Shown here: piece after piece, positions 7,530-16,994 of the stretch
How positions within the stretch are numbered: position 1 is the stretch's first letter
Layout of the letters: every line of letters begins with the position of its first letter
DNA from: Methylobacillus sp.
Lineage (GTDB): Bacteria; Pseudomonadota; Gammaproteobacteria; Burkholderiales; Burkholderiaceae_C
Assembly (NCBI GenBank): GCA_018607835.1
Contig: JABBAS010000024.1
Span: forward strand, 19,644 to 53,171
DNA length: 33,528 nucleotides
Direction of reading: 5' to 3'
Made by a program: the position numbers and the translations under genes
Notes under the pieces: generated by a model
Told to the model about the DNA's origin: nothing
The model's database searches: none
What the model saw: only the letters and a program-made list of their open reading frames with translations

Positions 7530-8327
7530 CTAGTAATAATTGCCCACCAAGGACAAGACCTCAATCAATAACAGGAACGCAAACAACCGCGCGAAGCGCC
7601 CCACCGATAGGCCAGTGGTGTCAGCATCAGACAGCCCAATCATGGGGACAATGCCAACCGCCCCTGCAAAAAAAATCGTTTTCAACGCCAAGACGGCTGA
7701 CACCGTTGGCGTAAAAATGCTGCCCATCATGCTCGTAAACGACGGCACGCCCCACGGCGACAAGCCGAACACCGACACATAGGCAATGAGACTCACCAGC
7801 ACACCACTGGTTGTCGCCAGAAAAATGACAGAGAAAATCGCTCCTACCGCCGCAGGCATCGCCTGATCGAGCGCCGACTCAGCGCGCCAATGGGGGTGAC
7901 GCGTGCCCTGCGAATAAACGGGCTGTGTGAACGTATACCGGAAGGCGACGTAGGCGGCGGCTAACAACGGCACCACCTCCAACACCAAGGTCCGAACCAA
8001 TAGATTCAAGGCAAATTGGGAGAGCCCGTAGTCGGCCGCTGCTGCCAAGACAATACGGATCACCACCACCGCCAACAAGCTCGCCAAAACAACAAAGCCG
8101 CCAAACAAGGGCACCGTCGCCATCACAATGGCTTCGCGTACCAACACGGCATTGCGACCGCGGTAGGCGCTTGGCGACAAACACAGCGCCGCCAACTGTG
8201 CACCCTGCCACCAGATACCGACAATACCCAGCACCCACGCAGTGACCAACGCCACGACGCCGAGCGTGGGCCGGCGTTGCGCGGGCTGCGGCGTTGTATG
8301 GGGCGTTATATGGCGCGATTCAAACAT
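7530..8327 (-). CDS. Divergent MlaE/YrbE-type ABC permease
   Basis: This 265-residue inner-membrane protein has about five or six hydrophobic segments. It ends in LFAFLLLIEVLSLVGNYY, which I associate with the MlaE-like permeases of Burkholderiales MCE operons. The segment LVLEVVPLLAAAYVAFRYTF corresponds to the MlaE block that normally reads R-E-x-x-P-L-L-x-x-x-x-V-A-x-R. The downstream EIDAL-like coupling helix, where the ATPase docks in MlaE, is not recognisable. The ATG at 8327 follows queG's stop by ten bases. A longer in-frame start at 8408 would lie inside queG and give an unlikely N-terminus. No ATPase gene is beside it. It should form the membrane core for the MCE protein encoded next, in phospholipid or related lipid transport. 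Confidence 0.8.
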   Translation of the reverse strand: MFESRHITPHTTPQPAQRRPTLGVVALVTAWVLGIVGIWWQGAQLAALCLSPSAYRGRNAVLVREAIVMATVPLFGGFVVLASLLAVVVIRIVLAAAADYGLSQFALNLLVRTLVLEVVPLLAAAYVAFRYTFTQPVYSQGTRHPHWRAESALDQAMPAAVGAIFSVIFLATTSGVLVSLIAYVSVFGLSPWGVPSFTSMMGSIFTPTVSAVLALKTIFFAGAVGIVPMIGLSDADTTGLSVGRFARLFAFLLLIEVLSLVGNYY

Positions 8328-8337
8328 CGCGCTATTC

Positions 8338-9459
8338 TCACGGTTTTTGTGCCAGCGCCCAGCGAATGTGCGCGCGAACAACGACGTTTTTATGATCGAT
8401 TCGATCATTCAAGGCATTATGAAAAGACTCTCGCCGCTTAGCCGAGGTTCGCCCATCCGCCAACGCGTTTCCCATCGCTGTCGCGAGGTTACGCAACCAC
8501 CGGTCATGGCCAATACGGCGTATCGCACTGCCTTCGGTCTGCGCCAAAAAAGTCGCCTCGTCCCAAGACCACAAAGCGAGCAAGTCGGGGTTATTGAAAG
8601 CGTCTCGCGGCGTGAAATCGGGCACCGAACAAACCTGCGCGTACTTGTTCCAAGGGCAGGCCAATTGGCAGTCATCACAGCCGTAGATGCGGTTGCCCAT
8701 GGCCGCACGCAAGTCTTCAGGAATCTCGCCCGCATGCTCAATCGTGAGGTAAGAGATACACCGTCGCGCATCCAACTGATAGGGCGCGACGATGGCCTGC
8801 GTCGGGCAAACCGTCATACAGGCGGTGCACTCCCCGCAATGTGCGGCAACGGGTGGTGTCGGCGTAAACGCCATATCCACGTATATTTCGCCTAAAAAGA
8901 AAAATGACCCGCCCTCTCGGTTCAACACCAAGCTGTGCTTCCCACGCCAGCCTTGGCCACTCTTGACAGCTAACGCGGCCTCCATCACCGGCGCAGAGTC
9001 GGTAAAGACGCGAAAGCCCATGGGGCCGACCTCGTCGCTCAGTCGTTGCGCCAGCTTTTGTAAGCGCTGACGCATCACCTTGTGGTAGTCCCGTCCGCGG
9101 GCGTATAGCGACACATAGCCTTGATCGGGCTGTCCCATCGCTTCCCACGCCTCATCTCGCCAGTCACTCACCGAGTCACCTGCATCTGGCTTTGGTAGAT
9201 AATCCATCCGCGCCGTAATAATGCTGACCGTACCCGGCACCAATTCCGCTGGGCGCGTGCGCCGCAAGCCGTGCTTATCCATATAGCCCATGTCGCCATG
9301 AAAGCCTGCCGCCAACCAAGCCAGCAAACCGGGCTCAGAATCCTGTAAATTCACATCTGCAATACCAATTTGCGAAAATCCAAGCGTCCGGCCCCATAAA
9401 TTGAGTTTTTTCAACCAGTCGGCTTGTTCGTAATGCATCCGCAAATTGTAGACATTCAT
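8338..9459 (-). CDS. queG: Epoxyqueuosine reductase QueG
   Basis: QueG is a cytoplasmic cobalamin-dependent iron-sulfur enzyme that reduces epoxyqueuosine to queuosine at tRNA position 34, the last step of queuosine synthesis. The 373-residue protein shows both cluster motifs, CGECTACMTVCPTQAI and CDDCQLACPWN. It also has the family's N-terminal block (GFSQIGIADVNL, LAAGFHGDMGYMDKH) and the central FTDSAPVMEAALA segment with its catalytic Asp. The C-terminal HEAT-like region is present. Two ATG codons are possible, 9459 and 9438, and neither has a good ribosome site; the shorter form matches usual family N-termini slightly better. With the start at 9459, the codon overlaps the tsaE start on the other strand. 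The permease gene follows after ten bases on the same strand. Confidence 0.95.
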   Translation of the reverse strand: MNVYNLRMHYEQADWLKKLNLWGRTLGFSQIGIADVNLQDSEPGLLAWLAAGFHGDMGYMDKHGLRRTRPAELVPGTVSIITARMDYLPKPDAGDSVSDWRDEAWEAMGQPDQGYVSLYARGRDYHKVMRQRLQKLAQRLSDEVGPMGFRVFTDSAPVMEAALAVKSGQGWRGKHSLVLNREGGSFFFLGEIYVDMAFTPTPPVAAHCGECTACMTVCPTQAIVAPYQLDARRCISYLTIEHAGEIPEDLRAAMGNRIYGCDDCQLACPWNKYAQVCSVPDFTPRDAFNNPDLLALWSWDEATFLAQTEGSAIRRIGHDRWLRNLATAMGNALADGRTSAKRRESFHNALNDRIDHKNVVVRAHIRWALAQKP

Positions 9460-9973
9460 GCCCCCAAACCCTAGCCTGCTCCCAACGACTCCGCTCTCGC
9501 TGCTATGGCACAGCGAGCAGGACACGGCACGACTGGCTGCGGCGCTAGCCGGTCACCCGGGTATCGCCGAGGCGCACCTGAACTTGTCAGGTGACTTGGG
9601 CGCAGGGAAGACCACGTTCGTGCGACACCTCTTGAGCCGGCTCGGCGTCGTTGGCCGCATTAAAAGCCCGACCTATGCCATTGTCGAACCCCATGAGGGT
9701 CTGTGTCAGGGCGCGCCCTTGGACATTGCCCACTTTGATTTTTATCGCTTTGATGCGCCAGAAGAATGGGAAGACGCGGGCTTTCGAGACGCCTTCGCCC
9801 AATCAGGGCTGAAACTCGTGGAGTGGCCTCAGCGCGTACGCGACCTGATGCCACCGGCCGACTTGGAGCTGCACATCACCTGGCAGGCGGGTACGTCAGA
9901 GACGCGTTGCGTGACCCTCACCGCCCATACACCGCGCGGCCTAGACCTACTAAAATCAGTCTCTGACGCATAG
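9458..9973 (+). CDS. tsaE: tRNA threonylcarbamoyladenosine biosynthesis ATPase TsaE
   Basis: TsaE is the small ATPase that works with TsaB and TsaD to place threonylcarbamoyl on adenosine 37 of ANN-decoding tRNAs, in the cytoplasm. The 171-residue protein has the Walker A motif GDLGAGKTT (residues 45-53), the SPTYAIVE segment and the HFDFYR block typical of the family. Length is normal. It starts at ATG 9458, whose bases overlap the queG ATG on the opposite strand, leaving no intergenic promoter space. amiC follows after 19 bases on the same strand, an arrangement widely conserved in proteobacteria. Confidence 0.95.
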   Translation: MPPNPSLLPTTPLSLLWHSEQDTARLAAALAGHPGIAEAHLNLSGDLGAGKTTFVRHLLSRLGVVGRIKSPTYAIVEPHEGLCQGAPLDIAHFDFYRFDAPEEWEDAGFRDAFAQSGLKLVEWPQRVRDLMPPADLELHITWQAGTSETRCVTLTAHTPRGLDLLKSVSDA

Positions 9974-9992
9974 TCGTCACCCTCAGCCATTT

Positions 9993-11339
9993 ATGCAACG
10001 TCGCACCGCCATCAAAGCCATCACCGGAGCCGGAGTCACCGTGCTCGCGCTCACGCGCAGCCACCTTGCGTGGGGTGCCAACATCGTTGCGGTTCGGATG
10101 TGGCCATCACCCGATTACAGTCGCGTCACCATCGAGTCCGACGTTGCGCTTAAGTTCACCCAAACATTCGTGCCAGACCCGCCCCGACTGGCCGTCGACA
10201 TCCAAAACATGGCGTTGCTCCCCGCCCTTAAAGACTTGGTGGGCAAGGTCGTGCCGGGTGACCCCAATATTGCCGGGGTCCGCGTTGGTCAATTCAGTGC
10301 CGATGTGGTGCGCTTGGTCTTCGACCTCAAGCGCCCGGTTCTGCCGCAGGTCTTTAGCCTGTTGCCGATCGCACCCTATCAAAATCGCTTGGTTTTTGAT
10401 CTCTACCCCGCTGCCCCCACCGACCCGTTAGCGCAACTAATTGCCCAGCGCCTAAAGGATTTGGAAAATACCGTCGCAGCGGCACCGCCAGCCACAGATC
10501 CGCTGGGCGACTTACTGAGCCAGCGCGGACTCGCTCCCCCCTCAGGCCGGCCTGTGCCCGCTGCCTCTGTAGACACGGCTGGCGGGCTAACGGCGCCTGC
10601 GCTGCAACAAAAAACCGATCGCATCATTGTGGTGACCCTGGACCCAGGTCATGGCGGAGAAGACCCCGGAGCCATTGGTCCCAAAGGCACACAAGAAAAA
10701 GACGTGGTGTTGCAGATCGCGCTGAAGTTACGCGATCGCATTAACAAAACATCGGTTAACGGCAACCCGCTACGCGCGTTTCTGACGCGCGATGCCGACT
10801 TTTTTGTGCCACTGAATACACGGGTTGAGAAAGCCAGACGGGTACAGTCCGACCTCATGATTAGTCTGCACGCCGACGCCTTTTACACCGAGCGTCCGCA
10901 AGGTGCGAGTGTCTTTGCACTCAGCACACGGGGCGCCAGTAGCGCCGCCGCGCGCTGGATGGCAAACAAAGAAAATGCCTCAGACTTGGTGGGTGGCATC
11001 AACGTCAACAGCAAAGATACCCAAGTAAACGAGGCCTTGCTGGACATGAGCACCACGGCCCAAATCAACTCCAGCATGCAACTAGGTGGCGCCATGCTGG
11101 GGGAGTTGGGACAAGTCGGCAAACTGCACAAGCCCCGCGTGGAGCAAGCCGGCTTCGCCGTACTGAAAGCACCCGATATACCGAGCGTCTTGGTGGAGAC
11201 TGCGTTTATTAGCAACCCGGATGAGGAACGCCGCTTGCGCAACCCGCGCTATCAAAATGACCTAGCAGATGCGCTCATGAAGGGCATCGTGCGCTATTTT
11301 GAGAGCAATCCCCCGCTCGCGAAAAGTCGAGAAATCTAA
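9993..11339 (+). CDS. amiC: N-acetylmuramoyl-L-alanine amidase with AMIN domain, Tat-exported
   Basis: This periplasmic zinc amidase cleaves septal peptidoglycan during cell separation. The 448-residue protein begins with a twin-arginine type signal (RR at residues 3-4, then a hydrophobic stretch). An AMIN septum-targeting domain (about 30-140) and a Pro/Ala-rich linker follow, then the Amidase_3 domain (about 210-440). Zinc ligands and the catalytic Glu are seen as His220 (DPGHGG), Glu235, His293 (SLHAD) and Glu402 (VETAF). The insertion around residues 330-380, after the SLHAD block, corresponds to the autoinhibitory helix of E. coli AmiB/AmiC. In the family that helix is relieved by an EnvC/NlpD-type activator. 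The gene follows tsaE after 19 bases. Its stop overlaps the convergent DedA gene's stop by four bases. Confidence 0.95.
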   Translation: MQRRTAIKAITGAGVTVLALTRSHLAWGANIVAVRMWPSPDYSRVTIESDVALKFTQTFVPDPPRLAVDIQNMALLPALKDLVGKVVPGDPNIAGVRVGQFSADVVRLVFDLKRPVLPQVFSLLPIAPYQNRLVFDLYPAAPTDPLAQLIAQRLKDLENTVAAAPPATDPLGDLLSQRGLAPPSGRPVPAASVDTAGGLTAPALQQKTDRIIVVTLDPGHGGEDPGAIGPKGTQEKDVVLQIALKLRDRINKTSVNGNPLRAFLTRDADFFVPLNTRVEKARRVQSDLMISLHADAFYTERPQGASVFALSTRGASSAAARWMANKENASDLVGGINVNSKDTQVNEALLDMSTTAQINSSMQLGGAMLGELGQVGKLHKPRVEQAGFAVLKAPDIPSVLVETAFISNPDEERRLRNPRYQNDLADALMKGIVRYFESNPPLAKSREI

Positions 11340-11989
11340 GCGCGCGGCGCAGGCTCCGACGACTTAGATCGCCATGCGCCGACGATGGCAATCATGCCGG
11401 GGATCAAAATCAGACCCCAAATAATCAGCTCGAGGTTGGCCTTGACCCATGGCAGGTTGCCAAATAAGTAGCCCGCCACGCTGACACCAACCACCCAAAG
11501 CAAGGCGCCCAAGACGTTGTAGAGCGTGAACACACGCCTATCCATTTCGGCGACGCCGCCCACGAACGGCGCGAACGTGCGTGCAAATGGCATAAATCTG
11601 GCCAACACAATGGTAATTGCGCCGTAACGCTCATAAAACGCATGGGCACGGTCGAAACTTTTTCGGCTAAAGAACCGAGAGTCCTCCCATTGGAAGACCT
11701 TGGGCCCAAAGTACCGTCCAATGGTGTAGTTGCACTGGTCGCCCAATATTGCCGCGATCAGCAGCAAACCTATGCACAGCGACAAGTCAATGGCCCCCGT
11801 GGCAGCCAAGGCACCGACCACAAATAACAGCGAATCGCCGGGCAAAAAAGGCATCACCACAAAGCCAGTTTCCACAAAAATGATGAGAAACAGCACGGCG
11901 TAGACCCAGTTTCCATGGTTTTGCACCAAATTGGCTAAGTGCACGTCAATGTGCAAGATAAAGTCGACCAGCAGTAATACGATGTCCAT
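11336..11989 (-). CDS. DedA-family inner-membrane protein
   Basis: This 217-residue protein of the DedA/VTT group has several membrane segments. It carries the family marks FLPGDSLLFVVGALAA and RFMPFARTFAPFVGGVAEM, with the conserved Arg/Pro/Gly pattern. DedA proteins support membrane homeostasis. Recent work on the group assigns flipping of undecaprenyl phosphate to some members and phosphatidylethanolamine-related roles to others; which applies here cannot be told. The ATG at 11989 lies 63 bases from the divergent mutL start. It ends convergently with amiC with a 4-base overlap and no terminator between them. Confidence 0.93.
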   Translation of the reverse strand: MDIVLLLVDFILHIDVHLANLVQNHGNWVYAVLFLIIFVETGFVVMPFLPGDSLLFVVGALAATGAIDLSLCIGLLLIAAILGDQCNYTIGRYFGPKVFQWEDSRFFSRKSFDRAHAFYERYGAITIVLARFMPFARTFAPFVGGVAEMDRRVFTLYNVLGALLWVVGVSVAGYLFGNLPWVKANLELIIWGLILIPGMIAIVGAWRSKSSEPAPRA

Positions 11990-12052
11990 GCCCGCATTAT
12001 GGCCGAGACCCCCACCGTCCGATGGAGGCGATACCCTCTAAAATGAGGAGAT

Positions 12053-14011
12053 ATGGTTTCGTCAACATCCCCCGCCCAAGGTTCGCGCCCCATCAGTGAG
12101 TTGCCCGACACGCTGATCAGTCAAATTGCTGCTGGTGAGGTGGTTGAACGCCCCGCGTCTGTCGTCAGGGAGTTGGTCGACAACGCATTGGACGCTGGCG
12201 CCACCCAAATCACTGTTCGCTTGTCGTCTGGCGGGGTGCGTCTCATCAGTGTCGAGGATGATGGCTGCGGCATCCCCAAAAACCAACTACCGCTCGCGCT
12301 CAGACGCCACGCCACCAGCAAAATTGCCAACCTTGAAGACCTAGAGTCCGTGCAGACCATGGGGTTTCGCGGTGAGGCCCTTGCGGCGATTAACGCCATT
12401 GCCGAGGTCACGATACTGACGCGCACCGAACAAGACGCCCACGCATGGCTGCTGGATGGTGGGAGCGGTGAGCTGAGCCCCGGCGCACGCGGGTTGGGCA
12501 CCAGTATCGAGGTGCGCGAGTTGTTTTTTGCAACCCCCGCTCGCCGTAAATTTCTGAAAACCGACGCCACCGAGCTGGCGCACTGCATTGAGGCCGTGCG
12601 CCGCCATGCGTTGGCGCGCCCCTTGGTGAACTTCGCCATTTGGCATGACGGCAAGTTGGTTGACCAATGGCGCACCACCCTGACCGAGGGCTTAGCACCT
12701 GACCCCATGGCGGCGGTTACCCAGCGCATGGGCGATGTCTTGGGCAGCGAGTTCCGAGAAAAGAGTATCCCCGTGGACCTTAGCCTCCCTGTAGACGGCG
12801 GCACCCTCAGGGTGTGGGGCCGCGCCGGTTTGCCTGACCATGCCCGCGCACGTGCGGACCAACAGTTTTCCTATGTGAATGGTCGCTATGTACGCGACAA
12901 AGTCGTCATGCACGCGGCACGCGCCGCCTATGAAGACGTGCTACACGGTCACCGACAGCCGGTGTATGTCATCTACCTCGAAATGGATCCTGGCCGGGTG
13001 GACGTGAACGTACACCCCACCAAAATAGAGGTGCGCTTTCGCGATAGCCGCGCCGTGCATCAAGCCGTCTCCAAAGGCATTGCACAAGCCCTTGCGCAGC
13101 CGCGCGCGGGATTGATGGCCGGCCAAGCATTCCCCGACACGCACCATGCCAGCGGGCAGACGGCAAGGCCGACGCCCCCTTGGGGAGTCAACCGGTTTGA
13201 CGCCCAAGACCAGACACCAGACAACGCACCCCTCGCCACCAGTGGTCAAAACCCGCTTCCGTGGCGGCAAACGGGCTCATACGTCTCACAACGACCAGAC
13301 AGCGCACAGGCCGTGCAGGAGTTGCAAGCCCTGTGGGGCCAGCGTGGGCAGGCGGATGACCCGAGCGCGATGCGTGCACCCGCCGATCACGCGGAGTGGC
13401 CACTCGGTCGTGCCATTGCGCAAATTCACGGCGTCTATGTCTTAGCGCAAAATGCCCACGGTCTGGTTATCGTCGATATGCACGCGGCACACGAACGGAT
13501 TGTTTACGAGCGACTGAAGTCTCAGCTCGACGCCGTTCAAACAGCGCTACACGACGGCGATCGTGTGAAAGCCATGGCCAGTCAACCGCTGCTAATCCCC
13601 GCCAGTTTCGCGGCAACACCCACTGAAATGGCAACGGCACAATCCCATGCGGACACCTTGGAAACACTGGGTCTCAGCGTCGAGGCACTGTCGCCTAAAA
13701 CGCTAGCTGTTCGCGCGGTTCCCACCACGCTGGCTGATGGCGATCCCGTTGCACTCGCGCGCAGCGTGCTAGGCGAGCTGTCGCAACACGAGGCCAGCAC
13801 CGTCATCACGCGGGCCCAAAACGAATTGCTCGGTACCATGGCCTGCCACGGCGCGGTGCGTGCCAATCGCCAGTTAACCCTGACAGAGATGGATGCGTTG
13901 CTAAGACAAATGGAAATCACCGAACGCTCTGACCAATGCAACCATGGCCGCCCGACATGGCAACAACTGAGCATGAAGGACCTTGACCGGCTATTCCTTC
14001 GTGGACAGTAA
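12053..14011 (+). CDS. mutL: DNA mismatch repair protein MutL with endonuclease motif
   Basis: MutL couples mismatch recognition by MutS to strand incision. The 652-residue protein has an N-terminal GHKL ATPase (catalytic Glu40, Asn44; EDDGCGI near residue 68; MGFRGEAL at 103-110). A linker rich in Pro, Gln and Asp (about 365-440) leads to a C-terminal dimerisation domain. That domain has DMHAAHERIVYE from Asp475, matching the metal-binding endonuclease motif DQHA-x2-E-x4-E with Met for Gln. It also has ACHGAVRANR and CNHGRP, the other two parts of the metal site. So this MutL is predicted to nick DNA itself, as in organisms lacking MutH. The ATG is preceded by GAGGAGAT, a strong ribosome site. 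It heads a run with the efflux pump, miaA and an ABC ATPase. Confidence 0.96.
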   Translation: MVSSTSPAQGSRPISELPDTLISQIAAGEVVERPASVVRELVDNALDAGATQITVRLSSGGVRLISVEDDGCGIPKNQLPLALRRHATSKIANLEDLESVQTMGFRGEALAAINAIAEVTILTRTEQDAHAWLLDGGSGELSPGARGLGTSIEVRELFFATPARRKFLKTDATELAHCIEAVRRHALARPLVNFAIWHDGKLVDQWRTTLTEGLAPDPMAAVTQRMGDVLGSEFREKSIPVDLSLPVDGGTLRVWGRAGLPDHARARADQQFSYVNGRYVRDKVVMHAARAAYEDVLHGHRQPVYVIYLEMDPGRVDVNVHPTKIEVRFRDSRAVHQAVSKGIAQALAQPRAGLMAGQAFPDTHHASGQTARPTPPWGVNRFDAQDQTPDNAPLATSGQNPLPWRQTGSYVSQRPDSAQAVQELQALWGQRGQADDPSAMRAPADHAEWPLGRAIAQIHGVYVLAQNAHGLVIVDMHAAHERIVYERLKSQLDAVQTALHDGDRVKAMASQPLLIPASFAATPTEMATAQSHADTLETLGLSVEALSPKTLAVRAVPTTLADGDPVALARSVLGELSQHEASTVITRAQNELLGTMACHGAVRANRQLTLTEMDALLRQMEITERSDQCNHGRPTWQQLSMKDLDRLFLRGQ

Positions 14012-14044
14012 ACGCCCCCGCACGTGCAAGGCCAAGCGACTCCT

Positions 14045-15316
14045 ATGACCACTCCCACCTCCCATCCCAGCGCCACAGCGGCGTCCGGCACGCCCATGTC
14101 GGCCAATTTGGTGGTCTTTTTGTTGGCGCTGCTCTTGGGTATACAGCCCGTCACCACCGACTTGTATCTCCCTGCGTTACCCGCACTGACGCAAAACCTG
14201 TCAGCGAGCATGTCGCAGGCACAGCTCACCCTAACCGCCCTGTCGCTGTCCTTTGGCGTCTCTCAACTCGTTTGGGGTCCACTGTCTGATCGGTTTGGTC
14301 GACGCCCCATCCTTATTTGGGGCATGGCGTTTTACGCCGTCGCCTCGTTCGGTGCCGCGCTCGCGTCCACCATAGACCTCTTTATCATTTGGCGCATGGC
14401 GCAAGGGGCGGCCATGGGCGCCGCCGTCTCCTCGGCCCGCGCCATCGTACGCGACCTGTATGCACCCATTGAAGGCGCCCGCATGATGAGCAAGGGGCTC
14501 ACCGGGCTCGGTGTTCTGGCTTGTTGCAGCGCCCCGACAGGCGCATTACTCGGGCACTTTTTCGGTTGGCGTGCCACCCTGTTCTCGGTTGCCGTTTACG
14601 GGGTGTTCATCACCTATGTCCTCGCAACACGCTTCCTAGAAACCAATCCACATAAAAATCCGCGCGCGCTGAGGCCCACCGTACTCGCAAGCAACTGGTG
14701 GCATATTGCCAAGACACGCGCCTTCTGGGCATTTACAGCACTCGCCATCGCCTCCTACGCCTGCTTGTTCACTTTTTTGGCAGCGTCGTCGTTCGTTTTT
14801 ATCGATGTCTTGGGACTCAACAAACTAGAGTTTGGCGCAGCCATGTTCTCCATCAGTCTGTCCTACATTGGCGGCACACTGTTATGCCGGCGGCTGATTG
14901 TGGCGTGGGGCATTCGCCGTGCTTTGCGCCTCGCTGGCTTCATTACCTTGGGCTCAGGCACGGTGATGGGTATCTTGCCTTTCTTCGGTATCGTGGGGAT
15001 TTGGACGATCTTGGTACCCATCTATGGCCTGCTCATCGGCCACGGCATACACCAACCCTGTAGCCAGTCCGGCGCTGTTTCACCGTTTCCAAAAATGGCC
15101 GGCGCGGCATCGGCCCTCAATGGATTCCTGATGATGGTCGCGGCATTTTTCGTGGGCACTTGGTTGGGTGACCACATGGACGGCACTGTTCAACCCCTGA
15201 CATCCGGCATCTGGTTTTGGACGGTCATGATCGCCATCACCGCGTGGTTTGTTGTGCCCCGTTGGGGTGATTTACCCCAAGAAGATGCGCCACCAAAGCG
15301 CGTACCTGCGAAGTGA
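14045..15316 (+). CDS. Bcr/CflA-type multidrug efflux MFS transporter
   Basis: This 423-residue inner-membrane protein has about 12 hydrophobic segments. It shows the Bcr/CflA marks [11 protein letters not shown] in the first membrane segment, [12 protein letters not shown] (motif A), and [10 protein letters not shown] with [12 protein letters not shown] in the first half. Members export drugs such as bicyclomycin or chloramphenicol, or sulfathiazole and cysteine, by proton antiport; the substrate here is unknown. An in-frame GTG at 14024 is possible, but the ATG at 14045 places a short polar N-terminus before the first segment. The stop overlaps the miaA GTG start by four bases (GTGA), so the two are coupled. 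Confidence 0.9.
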   Translation: MTTPTSHPSATAASGTPMSANLVVFLLALLLGIQPVTTDLYLPALPALTQNLSASMSQAQLTLTALSLSFGVSQLVWGPLSDRFGRRPILIWGMAFYAVASFGAALASTIDLFIIWRMAQGAAMGAAVSSARAIVRDLYAPIEGARMMSKGLTGLGVLACCSAPTGALLGHFFGWRATLFSVAVYGVFITYVLATRFLETNPHKNPRALRPTVLASNWWHIAKTRAFWAFTALAIASYACLFTFLAASSFVFIDVLGLNKLEFGAAMFSISLSYIGGTLLCRRLIVAWGIRRALRLAGFITLGSGTVMGILPFFGIVGIWTILVPIYGLLIGHGIHQPCSQSGAVSPFPKMAGAASALNGFLMMVAAFFVGTWLGDHMDGTVQPLTSGIWFWTVMIAITAWFVVPRWGDLPQEDAPPKRVPAK

Positions 15317-16299
15317 CCGCTCACACGCTCATTCTGGCGGGACCAACAGCCTCAGGAAAAACGGCCGCGGCATTGGCCATCGCCGCACGTTGGCCAACTG
15401 AAATCGTCAGCGTGGACTCCGCTCTGGTTTACCGCGGCATGGATATTGGCACGGCAAAACCCTCCGCTGAAGAGCAAGCCGCGGTGCCCCACCACCTGAT
15501 CGACATTCGCGACCCATTAAACGCCTACAGCGCCGCCGAGTTTGTGCGTGACGCGGCGCAATGTGTCGCCGACATCCACGCGCGCGGCAACTTAGCCTTG
15601 CTCACGGGTGGCACCATGTTGTACGTCAAGGCGTGGCTAGATGGTCTTGATGACATGCCTGCCGCCAACCCCACCGTGCGCGACCGCTTGTCTCTGGAGG
15701 CGGCAACAACGGGATGGCCCGCCATGCACGAGCGCTTGCAAGCGGTTGACCCCGATACGGCAGCGCGGCTCGCGCCAAACGACAGTCAGCGCATACAACG
15801 GGCGCTAGAAGTGTTCGAGACCAGTGGCACCCCGCTCTCCGTTTGGCAGACCCGTCGCACGCAGTCAACTGATTCCACGCAAGCGCCCATCGCGCAACGC
15901 ACGACCCCGCTGTTATCTTTGGAGCCAGTGGACCGCCGTTGGCTGCACCACCGCATCGATCAGCGCTTTGAGCAGATGCTGGACGGCGGCTTTGAAGCCG
16001 AGTTACAGGCGCTGCGCGCTAGGCCAGACCTGCACATGGACTTGCCCAGCATGCGGTGTGTTGGCTACCGTCAGGGGTGGGCTTTGCTAGACGAAGGTGC
16101 CGACCTCAGTGACCGAGGCAGCGACGCCTACGCCCTTTGGCTGGCGCGCGGCAGCGCCGCCACGCGCCAACTCGCTAAGCGGCAGTTAACCTGGCTGCGC
16201 GGCATGGGTAACCGCGACGTCATCCCAGCCGATCACCCCAAGGCCTTAGACCAATTGTTAACCACCGTTAGTGACCGCCTAGAGCGCCAACCCCTATGA
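15313..16299 (+). CDS. miaA: tRNA dimethylallyltransferase MiaA
   Basis: MiaA adds a dimethylallyl group to N6 of adenosine 37 in tRNAs that read codons starting with U, in the cytoplasm. The 328-residue protein has the P-loop GPTASGKT (residues 10-17). It also shows [19 protein letters not shown], which contains the catalytic Asp and the substrate-binding block, then HHLIDIRDP and [15 protein letters not shown]. Near the C-terminus are [11 protein letters not shown] and [16 protein letters not shown]. All are family signatures and the length is normal. Translation starts at GTG 15313, inside the stop of the efflux gene. The stop overlaps the next ATG as ATGA, coupling it to the ABC ATPase. 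Confidence 0.97.
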   Translation: MTAHTLILAGPTASGKTAAALAIAARWPTEIVSVDSALVYRGMDIGTAKPSAEEQAAVPHHLIDIRDPLNAYSAAEFVRDAAQCVADIHARGNLALLTGGTMLYVKAWLDGLDDMPAANPTVRDRLSLEAATTGWPAMHERLQAVDPDTAARLAPNDSQRIQRALEVFETSGTPLSVWQTRRTQSTDSTQAPIAQRTTPLLSLEPVDRRWLHHRIDQRFEQMLDGGFEAELQALRARPDLHMDLPSMRCVGYRQGWALLDEGADLSDRGSDAYALWLARGSAATRQLAKRQLTWLRGMGNRDVIPADHPKALDQLLTTVSDRLERQPL

Positions 16300-16994
16300 G
16301 TCTTGTCGTACGTGATCTGTGCAAAAGCTACACCGTACGCGGCGAATCTCAGCGTACGGTCACCGTTCTGCACCACCTCGACTTGGTTGTTGAACCCGGG
16401 GAGTTTGTCGCCATTACCGGCGAATCAGGCGTGGGTAAATCAACCCTACTCAACTGCCTTGCCGCATTAGACGATTGGCAATCTGGTGACATTGCGCTAG
16501 ATGGGCAATCGCTCTCAGCCATGGACAGCGATGCGCGCGCACATTGGCGTCGCGACCATGTCGGCTTTGTCTTCCAAGCCTTTCACGTCTTGCCCCACCT
16601 CAGCGTGGCCCAAAACGTATCGGTACCACTGATGCTGAAAGGCTTATCGACGGCGGCCTGCGCACCCGCAGTGGCAGACGCCTTGCACCGTGTCGGTCTC
16701 GCCGACTACGGCGAACGACTCCCTGAGCAACTCTCAGGTGGCCAATTACAACGCGTCGCCATTGCACGGGCAATTGTTCATCAGCCGCAACTGCTGTTAG
16801 CAGACGAACCCACAGGCAACCTCGACCCCGAGAATGGTCAGCGCATTCTGCAACTATTACGCGAACGCGCCAAAGCAGACAACGCGGCACTGGTGTTGGT
16901 CACACACTCGCAAGCAGCGGCACAAATGGCCGACCGAAACCTCACGCTGACGCCAACCGGGTGGTTACCACAAGGACACGAGGGCGCCCGCTGA
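16296..16994 (+). CDS. ABC transporter ATPase of the LolD/YbbA/MacB family
   Basis: This 232-residue ATPase has Walker [10 protein letters not shown] (42-50), Q-loop VFQAFHVLP, signature LSGGQ (146-150), Walker B LLLADE (166-171) and His in LVTHS. The sequence class is that of ATPases that pair with FtsX-type permeases for lipoprotein sorting, lipid or peptide handling and envelope export. It does not look like an importer ATPase. No such permease is adjacent. The nearest candidate starts at 24869 on the same strand, beyond the thiamine and arginine importers. The start ATG overlaps the miaA stop as ATGA. Its 3' end overlaps thiQ on the other strand by 30 bases. It could also pair with a permease elsewhere in the genome. 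Confidence 0.92.
   Translation: MSLVVRDLCKSYTVRGESQRTVTVLHHLDLVVEPGEFVAITGESGVGKSTLLNCLAALDDWQSGDIALDGQSLSAMDSDARAHWRRDHVGFVFQAFHVLPHLSVAQNVSVPLMLKGLSTAACAPAVADALHRVGLADYGERLPEQLSGGQLQRVAIARAIVHQPQLLLADEPTGNLDPENGQRILQLLRERAKADNAALVLVTHSQAAAQMADRNLTLTPTGWLPQGHEGAR

Noticed and set aside
12121-12804. A 227-codon open frame on minus inside mutL
   Set aside because: It is antisense to the conserved MutL ATPase domain, shows no family resemblance and has no ribosome site, so it is a shadow of the mutL frame.
13582-14229. A 215-codon open frame on minus across the mutL end and MFS start
   Set aside because: It is antisense to two clear genes, with low-complexity Ser/Arg-rich content typical of an antisense frame.
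16296-16994. LolD of the lipoprotein sorting system
   Set aside because: No LolC/LolE permease is adjacent. The sequence only places it in the wider LolD/YbbA/MacB group, so the specific name was not given.
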